A stretch of DNA of 37,159 nucleotides, taken from contig NZ_JAEMUW010000038.1 of NCBI RefSeq assembly GCF_016598485.1, forward strand, positions 1-37,159, given 5' to 3'. This DNA is from Micromonospora coerulea. Lineage in GTDB: Bacteria; Actinomycetota; Actinomycetes; Mycobacteriales; Micromonosporaceae. A program made the position numbers and the translations under genes. The notes below the pieces were generated by a model. It saw nothing but the letters and a program-made list of their open reading frames with translations. It was not told where the DNA came from and made no database searches. Shown here one piece after another: positions 7,224 through 14,947 of the stretch; the stretch's first letter is position 1, and every line of letters begins with the position of its first letter.

Positions 7224-10200
7224 ATGCTCGAGAACGAGCCCGAGGGCGGCGAACGGACCGGGTCACAGCCGGCCGGCGAGACCGCCGACACCAGCACCAC
7301 CGGCACGCCCGAGGCCGCGCCCGCCCCGCGTAAGCGGGCCAGCCGGCGCCGGGTCGCCCCGCTCAACCAGCCGGAACAGACCGACGCGCCGGTCGAGGCG
7401 TCCACCGCGCCCGGCTCGACCGCCGGCGAGCCCCACCAGGCGGAGGTGTTCGCCCCGATCGCGGGCGAGCTGGAGCCCGCCCCGAAGACCACCCGTCGCC
7501 GCCGGAAGGCGACCACCGCCAAGGCGGCCGAGGAGCCCGTGGTGGCCACCGGCGCCGAGGAGACCTCCGCGGAGGTCCTTCCCCCGGTCAAGGTGACCCG
7601 CACCCGGCGTCGCAAGGCCGTCCCGCCGGCCGCCGAGACTCCGGCCGTCGAGGCCGAGGCCGGCCCCGCCGGCGCGCCCGAGGCCGCCACCCCGGCGGCC
7701 GGGCCGACGGTCGAGCCGCACGCCGTCGCCGAGCCGCAGGCGGACGCCGGGCCGACGCTGGCCGAGGAGGCCCCGGCCGAGGAGGCCGAGGAGGAGACCG
7801 CCGCCGAGGAGGCCGCCGCGCAGGACGCGCGGCGGACCCCGGTGTCGGAGGCAGCCGGCGAGCCGACCCCGACCCCGTCGGGCGCCGCCGTGTTCCCGCC
7901 GGCCGCCGAGGCCGGCCCCGCCCGGGTCCAGGAGCCGACCGGCGACGTCGCGCCCGGCGCGGCCGTGCCGGGCGGCACTGAGCCGCCGGCCGAGCAGCCG
8001 GAGCCGCGTACCCGCCGGCGCCGAGCCGCCCTCGCCGCGCCGACGGTGCTCTTCATGCCGCCGCAGCCGGAGGAAGCGCCGGTCGTCCGGGTCACCGCGC
8101 CCGCGCCCGCGCCGGCCGCCGAGGAGCCGGCCGAGGAGCCCGTCGAGACCGGCCGTCGCCGTCGGCGCGGCCGTCGCGAGGTGGAGCCGGTCGAGGTCGA
8201 GGTCGAGGTCGACGAGGAGCCCGCCGTCGAAGCCGAGGAGATCGGCGAGGCGGAGGACGAGGACGAGGAGTCGGCCGCGGCCCGTCGCCGCCGCCGTCGC
8301 GGCCGCCGGGGTCGTGGCCGGGGCAAGGGCGGCGCGGAGGACCTCGAGGACGAGGAGGCCGAGGAGGCCGTCCGGGCCGAGAGCGCCGAGGCCGAGGCCG
8401 AAGAGGCTGAAGAGGCCGAGGAGGCCGAGGAGGCCGAGGACGAGGAGGGCGAGGGCGAAGGGCTGACCCGGCGCCGGCGCCGCCGCCGTCGTCGGGGTGC
8501 CGGTGAGGTCGAGGGGGCCGCCGAGGACGGCGTGCCCACCGTGGTCAAGATCCGCGAGCCGCGCAAGGCCGTCGACGAGGTGCAGGGCGTCTCCGGCTCC
8601 ACCCGGCTGGAGGCCAAGCGGCAGCGCCGCCGGGACGGCCGGGAGCAGCGGCGTACCCGGCCGCCGATCCTCAGCGAGTCGGAGTTCCTGGCCCGCCGGG
8701 AGGCGGTCGACCGGGTGATGGCGGTCCGCCAGCGCGGTGACCGTACCCAGATCGCGGTCCTCGAGGACGGCGTCCTGGTCGAGCACTACGTCACCCGCAA
8801 CTCGTCGGCGACCATGGCCGGCAACGTCTACCTGGGCAAGGTGCAGAACGTCCTGCCCAGCATGGAGGCGGCCTTCGTCGACATCGGGCGCGGCCGCAAC
8901 GCCGTGCTGTACGCCGGCGAGGTCAACTGGGACGCCACCGGCCTGGAGGGGCGGGCCCGCTCGATCGAGCAGGCACTGCGCTCCGGCGACTCGGTGCTGG
9001 TGCAGGTCACCAAGGACCCGATCGGGCACAAGGGCGCCCGGCTGACCAGTCACATCGCGCTCTCCGGCCGGCACCTGGTGTACGTGCCCAACGGCAACGC
9101 CTCCGGCATCAGCCGGAAGCTGCCGGACACCGAGCGCAAGCGGCTGCGGGACGTGCTCAAGAAGCTGGTCCCGGACGGCGCGGGCGTGATCGTGCGTACC
9201 GCCGCCGAAGGGGCGAGCGAGGACGAGCTGGCCCGCGACGTCAAGCGGCTCCAGGCGCAGTGGGAGGACATCCAGGCCAAGGCGGCCGAGGGCGGCGCCC
9301 CGGTGCTGCTCTACGAGGAGCCCGACCTGGTCATCCGGGTCGTCCGGGACCTGTTCAACGAGGACTTCCGCGACCTGGTGATCGAGGGCGAGCAGTCCTA
9401 CGACATGGTCGAGTCGTACCTGTCGCACGTCTCGCCGGACCTGGTCGCCCGGCTGCGCCGGTACGCCGGCACCGCCGACGTCTTCGCCGAGTACCGGATC
9501 GACGAGCAGATCCTCAAGGGGCTCGACCGCAAGGTCTTCCTGCCCTCCGGTGGGTCGCTGGTGATCGACCGCACCGAGGCGATGACCGTCATCGACGTCA
9601 ACACCGGCAAGTACACCGGCTCCGGGGGCAACCTGGAGGAGACGGTCACCCGGAACAACCTGGAGGCGGCCGAGGAGATCGTGCGGCAACTGCGGCTGCG
9701 CGACATCGGCGGCATCGTGGTGATCGACTTCATCGACATGGTGCTGGAGTCGAACCGGGAGCTGGTGCTGCGCCGGCTCACCGAGTGCCTGGGCCGGGAC
9801 CGGACCAAGCACCAGGTCACCGAGATCACCTCGCTCGGCCTGGTGCAGATGACCCGCAAGCGGATCGGCGCGGGCCTGCTGGAGGCGTTCAGCGAGCCCT
9901 GCGAGTGCTGCAAGGGCCGCGGTGTGATCATCCACACCGAGCCGGTGCCGGAGAAGCCGCGCTCGGGCGCCAACGTGGGGGAGAAGGTCAAGGCGGTCGC
10001 CTCGGCCGTCACCGCCGCCCCCGCCGCCGAGCAGGGCGGCACCGCGTCGTCCCGGCGCCGGGCCCGCAAGGCCGCCACCCCGGAGAAGACCGTGGCCGAG
10101 GTGACCGAGACCGCCGACGAGGTGGCGCAGACGGAGGCCGAGTACCACGACACGATGGGCTACGACCTCTCCCGGTACCAGGCCGAGACGCCGGCCGCCC

Positions 10201-10361
10201 CGGCGGTGGCCGACGCCCAGGAGGGCGAGTCGGCCCGGCTGGCCGCAGCGGACGACCCGGACGCGGTCGGCGACGGCGACGCCGAGGACGAGGGCACCGA
10301 GGGTGGCACCGGCCGACGGCGGTCCCGTCGCGGCGGCGCCCGGCGGCGTACCCGGCCGTGA
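7224..10361 (+). CDS. rne: Ribonuclease E/G family endoribonuclease
   Basis: A 1045-aa RNase E/G, the main single-strand endoribonuclease for mRNA decay and rRNA processing. Residues 1 to about 480 form a low-complexity extension of Glu/Ala-rich stretches alternating with Arg-rich patches (RRRRRRGRRGRGRGKGG), likely disordered and RNA- or protein-binding. An S1-type RNA-binding region follows (GNVYLGKVQNVLPSMEAAFVDIG). The DNase I-like catalytic domain carries the metal-binding aspartates D791 (VIDVNTGKYTG) and D835 (VVIDFIDM), equivalent to E. coli D303 and D346. The Zn-link cysteines are C893 and C896 (PCECCKGRG). The C-terminal tail is again Arg/Ala-rich (GRRRSRRGGARRRTRP). The ATG at 7224 has GGAGA 6 bases before it. 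The gene is followed by a strong hairpin. It belongs to a conserved cluster with rplU, rpmA and obgE. Confidence 0.95.
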   Translation: MLENEPEGGERTGSQPAGETADTSTTGTPEAAPAPRKRASRRRVAPLNQPEQTDAPVEASTAPGSTAGEPHQAEVFAPIAGELEPAPKTTRRRRKATTAKAAEEPVVATGAEETSAEVLPPVKVTRTRRRKAVPPAAETPAVEAEAGPAGAPEAATPAAGPTVEPHAVAEPQADAGPTLAEEAPAEEAEEETAAEEAAAQDARRTPVSEAAGEPTPTPSGAAVFPPAAEAGPARVQEPTGDVAPGAAVPGGTEPPAEQPEPRTRRRRAALAAPTVLFMPPQPEEAPVVRVTAPAPAPAAEEPAEEPVETGRRRRRGRREVEPVEVEVEVDEEPAVEAEEIGEAEDEDEESAAARRRRRRGRRGRGRGKGGAEDLEDEEAEEAVRAESAEAEAEEAEEAEEAEEAEDEEGEGEGLTRRRRRRRRRGAGEVEGAAEDGVPTVVKIREPRKAVDEVQGVSGSTRLEAKRQRRRDGREQRRTRPPILSESEFLARREAVDRVMAVRQRGDRTQIAVLEDGVLVEHYVTRNSSATMAGNVYLGKVQNVLPSMEAAFVDIGRGRNAVLYAGEVNWDATGLEGRARSIEQALRSGDSVLVQVTKDPIGHKGARLTSHIALSGRHLVYVPNGNASGISRKLPDTERKRLRDVLKKLVPDGAGVIVRTAAEGASEDELARDVKRLQAQWEDIQAKAAEGGAPVLLYEEPDLVIRVVRDLFNEDFRDLVIEGEQSYDMVESYLSHVSPDLVARLRRYAGTADVFAEYRIDEQILKGLDRKVFLPSGGSLVIDRTEAMTVIDVNTGKYTGSGGNLEETVTRNNLEAAEEIVRQLRLRDIGGIVVIDFIDMVLESNRELVLRRLTECLGRDRTKHQVTEITSLGLVQMTRKRIGAGLLEAFSEPCECCKGRGVIIHTEPVPEKPRSGANVGEKVKAVASAVTAAPAAEQGGTASSRRRARKAATPEKTVAEVTETADEVAQTEAEYHDTMGYDLSRYQAETPAAPAVADAQEGESARLAAADDPDAVGDGDAEDEGTEGGTGRRRSRRGGARRRTRP

Positions 10362-10385
10362 GGCGCTGACCTGCGCGACGTGTGA

Positions 10386-10429
10386 CAGGGCCCCTTCCCC
10401 GGCAACACTGTCCGGTGGGAGGGGCCCTG
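10386..10429 (+). terminator. Terminator hairpin after rne
   Basis: CAGGGCCCCT (10386-10395) pairs perfectly with AGGGGCCCTG (10420-10429). Further CCC/GGG pairing extends the stem inward. It lies 24 bases after the rne stop and has no U-tract. Confidence 0.7.
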
Positions 10430-10431
10430 CC

Positions 10432-10645
10432 GTGTGTCTGCCTGGCCGCGCCGCCGAGGCGGCCCTGGCGCGCTGGCGGGACGCGCTGCGGCTGCAGTCG
10501 GGGCAGGCGACCGACCCGCGGCTGAGGACGCTGCTGGCTGGCCTGGCCACCGAGGTCGACCGGCCTGGGCACCGAGGTCGAGAAGATCGACACGGCGGAT
10601 TTCGACCGCCTCCGGCAGCGTCTCGACGCGCTCTGCCCGCGCTGA
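10432..10645 (+). pseudogene. Small helical protein gene broken by a +1 frameshift
   Basis: From a GTG at 10432 the frame reads an amphipathic helical sequence (AAEAALARWRDALRLQSG, then TDPRLRTLLAGLATEVDR). After codon CGG at 10561 the same style continues only one base further on (LGTEVEKIDTADFDRL, then RQRLDALCPR and a TGA at 10643-10645). Removing one C at 10564/10565 would give a continuous protein of about 70 aa with a coiled-coil pattern. Either the gene is decayed or the assembly has an inserted base. The function is unknown. It sits right behind the rne terminator hairpin and before the rplU promoter region. Confidence 0.6.
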
Positions 10646-10659
10646 CCAGCGGGCCCGGT

Positions 10660-10689
10660 TTGGGGGCCGGCCGGTTCATGGCGTACTCT
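10660..10689 (+). promoter_or_regulatory. Possible promoter of rplU-rpmA
   Basis: TTGGGG (10660-10665) and TACTCT (10684-10689) are spaced by 18 bases and lie 122 bases before the rplU start, in an otherwise gene-free stretch (10646-10811). The leader that would follow is long enough to hold an RNA structure for autoregulation, but I do not recognise a known L21 leader motif in it. Confidence 0.35.
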
Positions 10690-10811
10690 TTCCTGCGGCG
10701 CACTTTGGTGTGCCGAGTTCCCGCGTGCCCGCGCCGCCGGTGTCACTGCTACCCGGCGAGTCGCCGTGGGAACGACCGCCAGCAGCCTCAACGACAGGGA
10801 GTCCGCCTCCG

Positions 10812-11126
10812 ATGTACGCGATCGTCAAGACCGGCGGCAAGCAGTACAAGGTCGCCGAGGGCGACGTGATCGAGGTCGAGAAGCTCACCGGTGCCCCCGG
10901 TGACGCGGTGAAGCTCACCGCGGTGCTCCTCGTCGACGGTGACGACCTGGTGACCGACGCGGCGAAGCTTGCCAAGGTCGCGGTGTCCGGCGAGATCGCC
11001 GCGCACACCAAGGGCCCGAAGATCCGGATCCACAAGTTCAAGAACAAGACCGGCTACCACAAGCGCCAGGGTCACCGCCAGCCGCTGACCCAGGTCAAGG
11101 TGACCGGCATCTCCAGCGGGAAGTAG
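10812..11126 (+). CDS. rplU: 50S ribosomal protein L21 (bL21)
   Basis: A 104-aa protein with the full bL21 signature, MYAIVKTGGKQYKVAEGD at the start and HKFKNKTGYHKRQGHRQ in the 23S rRNA-binding C-terminal part. It is a structural component of the large ribosomal subunit. The length matches the family. The gene is followed after 11 bases by rpmA, the universal pairing, and the two probably share one transcript ended by the hairpin at 11405-11444. Confidence 0.98.
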   Translation: MYAIVKTGGKQYKVAEGDVIEVEKLTGAPGDAVKLTAVLLVDGDDLVTDAAKLAKVAVSGEIAAHTKGPKIRIHKFKNKTGYHKRQGHRQPLTQVKVTGISSGK

Positions 11127-11137
11127 GTCGTCCTCCA

Positions 11138-11392
11138 ATGGCTCACAAAAAGGGTGCGTCCAGCTCGCGTAACGGTCGTGACTCCGCGGCCCAGCGACTC
11201 GGCGTGAAGCGCTTCGGTGGTCAGGTCGTCAGCGCGGGTGAGATCCTCATCCGTCAGCGTGGCACCAAGTTCCACCCCGGTGACCTGGTCGGCCGTGGCG
11301 GCGACGACACGCTGTTCGCGCTGTCCGCCGGCTCGGTCCAGTTCGGCACCAAGCGTGGTCGCAAGACCGTCAGCATCGTGCCGCAGCAGTAG
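11138..11392 (+). CDS. rpmA: 50S ribosomal protein L27 (bL27)
   Basis: An 84-aa protein beginning MAHKKGASSSRNGRDS, the flexible N-terminal arm that reaches the peptidyl-transferase centre, followed by the L27 barrel (LGVKRFGGQVVSAGEILIRQ and VGRGGDDTLFALSAGSVQF). It lacks the N-terminal cleavable extension found in Firmicutes, as expected for an actinobacterium. Cotranscribed with rplU; a U-tract terminator begins 13 bases after its stop codon. Confidence 0.98.
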   Translation: MAHKKGASSSRNGRDSAAQRLGVKRFGGQVVSAGEILIRQRGTKFHPGDLVGRGGDDTLFALSAGSVQFGTKRGRKTVSIVPQQ

Positions 11393-11404
11393 TTCGAAGG
11401 CGTT

Positions 11405-11444
11405 GCGGGCCGTGGACCTCGGGTCCCGGCCCGCTTCGTTTTTT
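11405..11444 (+). terminator. Rho-independent terminator after rpmA
   Basis: GCGGGCCG (11405-11412) pairs with CGGCCCGC (11427-11434), and GGACC (11414-11418) with GGTCC (11422-11426), with one bulged T and a 3-base loop. A T-rich run (TTCGTTTTTT, 11435-11444) follows. This is the most classical intrinsic terminator of the window. Confidence 0.9.
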
Positions 11445-11481
11445 CTCACGCGGGGTGGACCTCGCTGGAAGGATTGGCGTC

Positions 11482-12954
11482 GTGACGACGTTCGTTGACC
11501 GGGTCGTCCTGCACATGCAGGCCGGCGACGGCGGGCACGGCTGTGCCTCGATCCACCGGGAGAAGTTCAAGCCCTTCGGCGGCCCGGACGGGGGCAACGG
11601 CGGGCACGGCGGCAGCGTCTCGCTGGTGGTGGACCCGCAGGTGACCACGCTGCTGGACTTCCACTTCCGTCCGCACCTCAAGGCCGAGAACGGCAAGGGG
11701 GGCGCCGGCTCCAACCGGGACGGGGCCAACGGCCACGACCTGCTGATCAAGGTGCCCAACGGCACGGTGGTGCTGAGCCCCGACGGCGAGGTGCTGGCCG
11801 ACCTGGTCGGCGCCGGCACCACGTTCGAGGCGGCCCGCGGCGGGCGCGGCGGTCGGGGCAACGCCTCGCTGGCCAACGCCCGGCGCAAGGCTCCCGGCTT
11901 CGCCGAACTGGGCGAGCCCGGCGACCGGCTGGACGTGGTGCTGGAGCTGAAGAGCGTCGCGGACGTCGGCCTGGTCGGTTTCCCGTCGGCCGGCAAGTCG
12001 TCGTTGATCTCGGTGATCTCCGCCGCGAAGCCGAAGATCGCCGACTACCCCTTCACCACCCTGGTGCCGAACCTGGGCGTGGTCCGGGTCGACAACCACA
12101 CCTTCACCGTCGCCGACGTGCCGGGCCTGATCCCCGGCGCGGCGACCGGCAAGGGGCTGGGGCTGGAGTTCCTCCGCCACGTCGAGCGCTGCGCCGTGCT
12201 GGTGCACGTGGTCGACACCGCGACGCTGGAGCCGGGCCGCGACCCGCTGGCCGACATCGACACCATCGAGGCCGAGCTGAGCGAGTACGGCGGCCTCGCC
12301 GACCGGCCCCGGTTGGTCGCGCTCAACAAGATCGACGTGCCGGACGGGCGGGACCTCGCCGACATCGTCCGGCCGGACCTGGAGGCGCGGGGCTTCCGGG
12401 TCTTCGAGGTCTCCACGGCCACCCGCGAAGGGCTCAAGGAGCTGATGTTCGCGATGGCGGAGGTGGTCGAGCAGGCCCGCCTCGCCGCGCCGCCGGCCGA
12501 GCCGACCCGGATCGTCATCCGCCCGAAGGCGGTCGACGACGCCGGCTTCACCATCGAGGCGGAGGAGGACGGCTCCTTCACCGTGCGGGGCGTCCGGCCG
12601 GAGCGTTGGGTCCGGCAGACGAACTTCGAGAACGACGAGGCCGTCGGCTTCCTGGCCGACCGGCTCGCCCGCCTGGGGGTCGAGGAGAAGCTGGCGAAGG
12701 CCGGCGCCAAGCCGGGCGACCTGGTGCGGATCGGCGAGCGGGAGTTCGACTGGCAGCCCACCCTCTACGCCGGCGTCGACTTCGTCCCGGGCAGCCGGGG
12801 CACCGACATCCGGCTGGAGGAGAAGTCGACCCGCGCCTCGGCGGCGGAGCGGCTGGAAGCCCGCAAGGCCCGCCGGCGCCGCGAGGACGAGCTGGCGGGC
12901 GCCCCGCAGGAGGGCCTCGACGTCGACATGGACGACGACGAGGACTGGGAGTAG
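11482..12954 (+). CDS. obgE: Obg family GTPase ObgE/CgtA
   Basis: A 490-aa essential GTPase acting in 50S ribosome assembly and stress signalling. The glycine-rich Obg fold is at residues 1-160 (AGDGGHGCASIHREKF, GGPDGGNGGHGG). The G domain has the P-loop GFPSAGKSS (about residue 167), the switch II segment DVPGLIPGA and the NKID base-recognition motif. The actinobacterial OCT domain follows (about residues 340-430: RGVRPERWVRQTNFENDEAV), with an Arg-rich segment and an acidic tail (DVDMDDDEDWE). The GTG at 11482 is preceded by GGAAGGA with an 8-base spacer and gives the family start TTFVDRVVLHMQAGDGG. In many actinobacteria the next genes are proB/proA and nadD; here a GNAT gene and an accessory block follow. 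Confidence 0.97.
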   Translation: MTTFVDRVVLHMQAGDGGHGCASIHREKFKPFGGPDGGNGGHGGSVSLVVDPQVTTLLDFHFRPHLKAENGKGGAGSNRDGANGHDLLIKVPNGTVVLSPDGEVLADLVGAGTTFEAARGGRGGRGNASLANARRKAPGFAELGEPGDRLDVVLELKSVADVGLVGFPSAGKSSLISVISAAKPKIADYPFTTLVPNLGVVRVDNHTFTVADVPGLIPGAATGKGLGLEFLRHVERCAVLVHVVDTATLEPGRDPLADIDTIEAELSEYGGLADRPRLVALNKIDVPDGRDLADIVRPDLEARGFRVFEVSTATREGLKELMFAMAEVVEQARLAAPPAEPTRIVIRPKAVDDAGFTIEAEEDGSFTVRGVRPERWVRQTNFENDEAVGFLADRLARLGVEEKLAKAGAKPGDLVRIGEREFDWQPTLYAGVDFVPGSRGTDIRLEEKSTRASAAERLEARKARRRREDELAGAPQEGLDVDMDDDEDWE

Positions 12955-13010
12955 CCCGCTCCGTCGGTGCGGGGTCGTTGGCCGGAAACCTCCGCGAAAT
13001 CCGCTCGGCT

Positions 13011-13016
13011 TAGCGT
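13011..13016 (+). promoter_or_regulatory. -10 box (TAGCGT) of a leaderless promoter for the GNAT gene
   Basis: TAGCGT ends 6 bases before the ATG at 13023, and no Shine-Dalgarno sequence is present, so transcription probably begins at the start codon itself. Confidence 0.55.
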
Positions 13017-13022
13017 GACGGG

Positions 13023-13472
13023 ATGTTGATCGAATCCCGTCCCGCCACCGATCCGGAGATCGCCGCCCTGGTCACCGCCCAGCAGCGCGAGCTGCGGGAG
13101 GCCGACGGCGGGCTGGACGGTCAGGCGACGCTCACCCACGACGACATCCACTACCTGGTGGCGGTGGTCGGCGGGCGGGCCGTCGGCTGCGGCGGCGTCC
13201 AGGCCCTGGCCGCCGACACCGGCGAGCTGAAGCGGATGTACGTGCGTCCGGCGTACCGGGGGCGGGGCATCGCCCGGCAGTTGCTGGCCGCGCTGGAGGA
13301 ACTGGCCTTCCAGCGCGGACACACCGTGGTCTGCCTGGAGACGGGGACGTACCTGCCGGCCGCGATCGGGCTCTACACCTCGTGCGGGTACGAGCCCATC
13401 CCGGTGTACGGCGAGTACGTGCACAACCCGTACAGCGTCTGCTTCGCCAAGCGGTTGCCCGTCGCGGCCTGA
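13023..13472 (+). CDS. GNAT family N-acetyltransferase
   Basis: A 149-aa acetyltransferase of the GNAT superfamily, which transfers acetyl from acetyl-CoA to an amine. The acetyl-CoA-binding motif A is visible as LKRMYVRPAYRGRGIARQLL (residues about 73-92, R/Q-x-x-G-x-G/A type). Motif B is represented by the later CLETGTYLPAAIGLYTSCGYEPI, typical of the small phosphinothricin-acetyltransferase-like group. The substrate is unknown. It has its own leaderless promoter, so it need not be coupled to obgE. The downstream DUF6766 gene converges, ending 7 bases away. Confidence 0.9.
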   Translation: MLIESRPATDPEIAALVTAQQRELREADGGLDGQATLTHDDIHYLVAVVGGRAVGCGGVQALAADTGELKRMYVRPAYRGRGIARQLLAALEELAFQRGHTVVCLETGTYLPAAIGLYTSCGYEPIPVYGEYVHNPYSVCFAKRLPVAA

Positions 13473-13479
13473 GCCGCGC

Positions 13480-14139
13480 TCAGGCGCCGGTCTCGGCGTG
13501 CGCGGCGGTGACCGGCTTCGACTCGGGGCTGGCGTGCTGCCGGAGCACGATGCTGAGCAGGATCAGCACGCCCACGGCGAGGAACTCGCTCTGCCAGTTC
13601 TGCATCGACTGGAACCAGAAGTCGCTGGTGCCCAGGAACTGCCAGGCGCCGATCGGGGTGGCGCCGCTCTCCAGCGCCTGCTCCTCGTTGTACGCCGCCA
13701 CGCCGCCGAGCACGTGCCCGAGGAACGAGCCGGTGAAGATCATCAGCAGCGCGATGGAGAGGCTGTTGCGGTAGACGGCGAGCGGGAACCCGCCGACCCG
13801 CACCGGCCAGGGGGAGTCCGGCGTGGCCCGGCGGGCGTCATCCTCGGGCCGGTCGGTCTGCCCCTCGGGCTTCGACTCGGCCGAGCCCTTCTGCACCAGG
13901 TACGCGGTGAGCAGCACGTAGCCGCCCATCTGGAGGAACTCCGACTCCCAGTTCTCGAAGACCGCTTCGGCGAAGTGCCCGGTGCCGAGGTACGCCCACC
14001 AGCTCAGCGGAGTCGCGCCGGACTGGGTCAGCTCCTCGTTGTGCACCTGCCAGCCGAACACGCTCTGCAACGTCAGGAAGACCAGGAACGCGCCGAGCAT
14101 GGCGACCGTGAGCGCGTTCTCCCGCAACCACCGTGGCAT
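13480..14139 (-). CDS. DUF6766 family membrane protein with internal duplication
   Basis: A 219-aa integral membrane protein with about four transmembrane helices. It is built from two similar halves. The first carries NEELTQSGATPLSWWAYLGT ... NWESEFLQMGGYVLLTAYLVQ; the second carries NEEQALESGATPIGAWQFLG ... NWQSEFLAVGVLILLSIVLRQ. Both halves end in SKP-type hydrophilic segments. The family has no assigned function and often lies among stress or envelope genes. The start ATG is well supported by a GAGGAGG upstream. It forms a minus-strand pair with the DUF4383 gene, 125 bases apart. No enzyme motif is seen. Confidence 0.85.
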   Translation of the reverse strand: MPRWLRENALTVAMLGAFLVFLTLQSVFGWQVHNEELTQSGATPLSWWAYLGTGHFAEAVFENWESEFLQMGGYVLLTAYLVQKGSAESKPEGQTDRPEDDARRATPDSPWPVRVGGFPLAVYRNSLSIALLMIFTGSFLGHVLGGVAAYNEEQALESGATPIGAWQFLGTSDFWFQSMQNWQSEFLAVGVLILLSIVLRQHASPESKPVTAAHAETGA

Positions 14140-14264
14140 CGCAGGACCTCCTCGTCCGTCGGGTCACCCCCCGTGGTGACTCTCCGTTGCCCCCGGCAAG
14201 GATTCGGCAAACGCCGCCCCCGGTGTGTCCGGTCACGGACCACCCGACCGGGTGAGGGCGCGGG

Positions 14265-14747
14265 TCAGGGCCGGTCGAGCGGGTTGTCCAACCGGCCGCC
14301 GGTGCCGACGTCGTTGGAGAGCAGCAGCCCCGCCGTGAGCATGCCGAAGCCGAGGAACAGGTGCAGCCAGTTGTCCGCGTCGTTGAGCGGCACGAAGTTG
14401 ACCGCGGTCTCCAAGTCGATCGCGAAGCCGTAGAGCCAGAGGCCCAGGTAGGCGACGCCGCCGCCGGCCAGGAACAGCCGCGCCCCGGCGACCCGGCGGG
14501 CGAGCACCAGCCCGGCCAGGCCGAAGAGCAGGTGCAGCAGGTTGTGCAGGATCGACACCTGGAACAGGCCGAGCAGCTTCGCCTCCGAGTGGTGCCCGGC
14601 GAAGGTCAGGTCACCGTAGTGCGTGGTGACACCCGGGATGAACCCGAGCACGCCGAGCAGGACGAAGACGGCGGCCACCGCGGCGGCGACCGCCTTGATC
14701 CGGGGCTTCCGGCCGGCCGGGGCGCGTCCGCGCACGTCACGTGCCAT
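14265..14747 (-). CDS. DUF4383 family membrane protein
   Basis: A 160-aa four-helix membrane protein of the DUF4383 type. Helices are around VAAAVAAVFVLLGVLGFIPG, NLLHLLFGLAGLVLAR, LFLAGGGVAYLGLWLYGFAI and LHLFLGFGMLTAGLLL. Conserved His/Asn positions occur in HNLLHLLFG and DNWLHLFLG. The function is unknown; the family occurs in actinobacterial stress-type neighbourhoods. The start at 14747 is fixed by a GGAGGTGA just upstream; a longer frame reaching 14891 lacks a comparable site. Its promoter region is shared with the divergent YtxH-like operon. Confidence 0.85.
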   Translation of the reverse strand: MARDVRGRAPAGRKPRIKAVAAAVAAVFVLLGVLGFIPGVTTHYGDLTFAGHHSEAKLLGLFQVSILHNLLHLLFGLAGLVLARRVAGARLFLAGGGVAYLGLWLYGFAIDLETAVNFVPLNDADNWLHLFLGFGMLTAGLLLSNDVGTGGRLDNPLDRP

Positions 14748-14843
14748 CGCTGTCACCTCCGTGGAGCAGCCGCCGCCCGGGACCGGACGACCCTCCATTG
14801 TGTGATCGTGACGGGGCGCCTCCGCAGAGAAATGACGAATCAG

Positions 14844-14868
14844 GCATGGACCCGACAACCGGGGGTAG
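14844..14868 (+). promoter_or_regulatory. SigB/SigF-type promoter (GCAT-N15-GGGTAG)
   Basis: GCAT (14844-14847) and GGGTAG (14863-14868) are 15 bases apart, fitting the GNNT-N14-16-GGGTA pattern known for stress sigma factors of actinobacteria. It lies about 80 bases before the YtxH-like gene. The same GGGTAG box recurs three more times in this region in front of other genes. Confidence 0.5.
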
Positions 14869-14947
14869 GTCAAAGGACACGTCGACAACACGTCGGTGTG
14901 ATCCCCCCCAGCACAACCGCTACGACCATCCGAGCGGAAGGGTAATC

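Noticed and set aside
10560..10570. Programmed ribosomal frameshift in the small ORF after rne
   Set aside because: No slippery heptamer or downstream stimulator structure is evident; a base insertion or assembly error is simpler.
7263..10703. Very long minus-strand open frame opposite rne
   Set aside because: Same reason; its length comes from codon bias of rne, and it has no recognisable domain.
14163..14180. GTCACC/GGTGAC short inverted repeat upstream of the DUF6766 gene
   Set aside because: A 6-bp stem is expected by chance in this GC-rich DNA.
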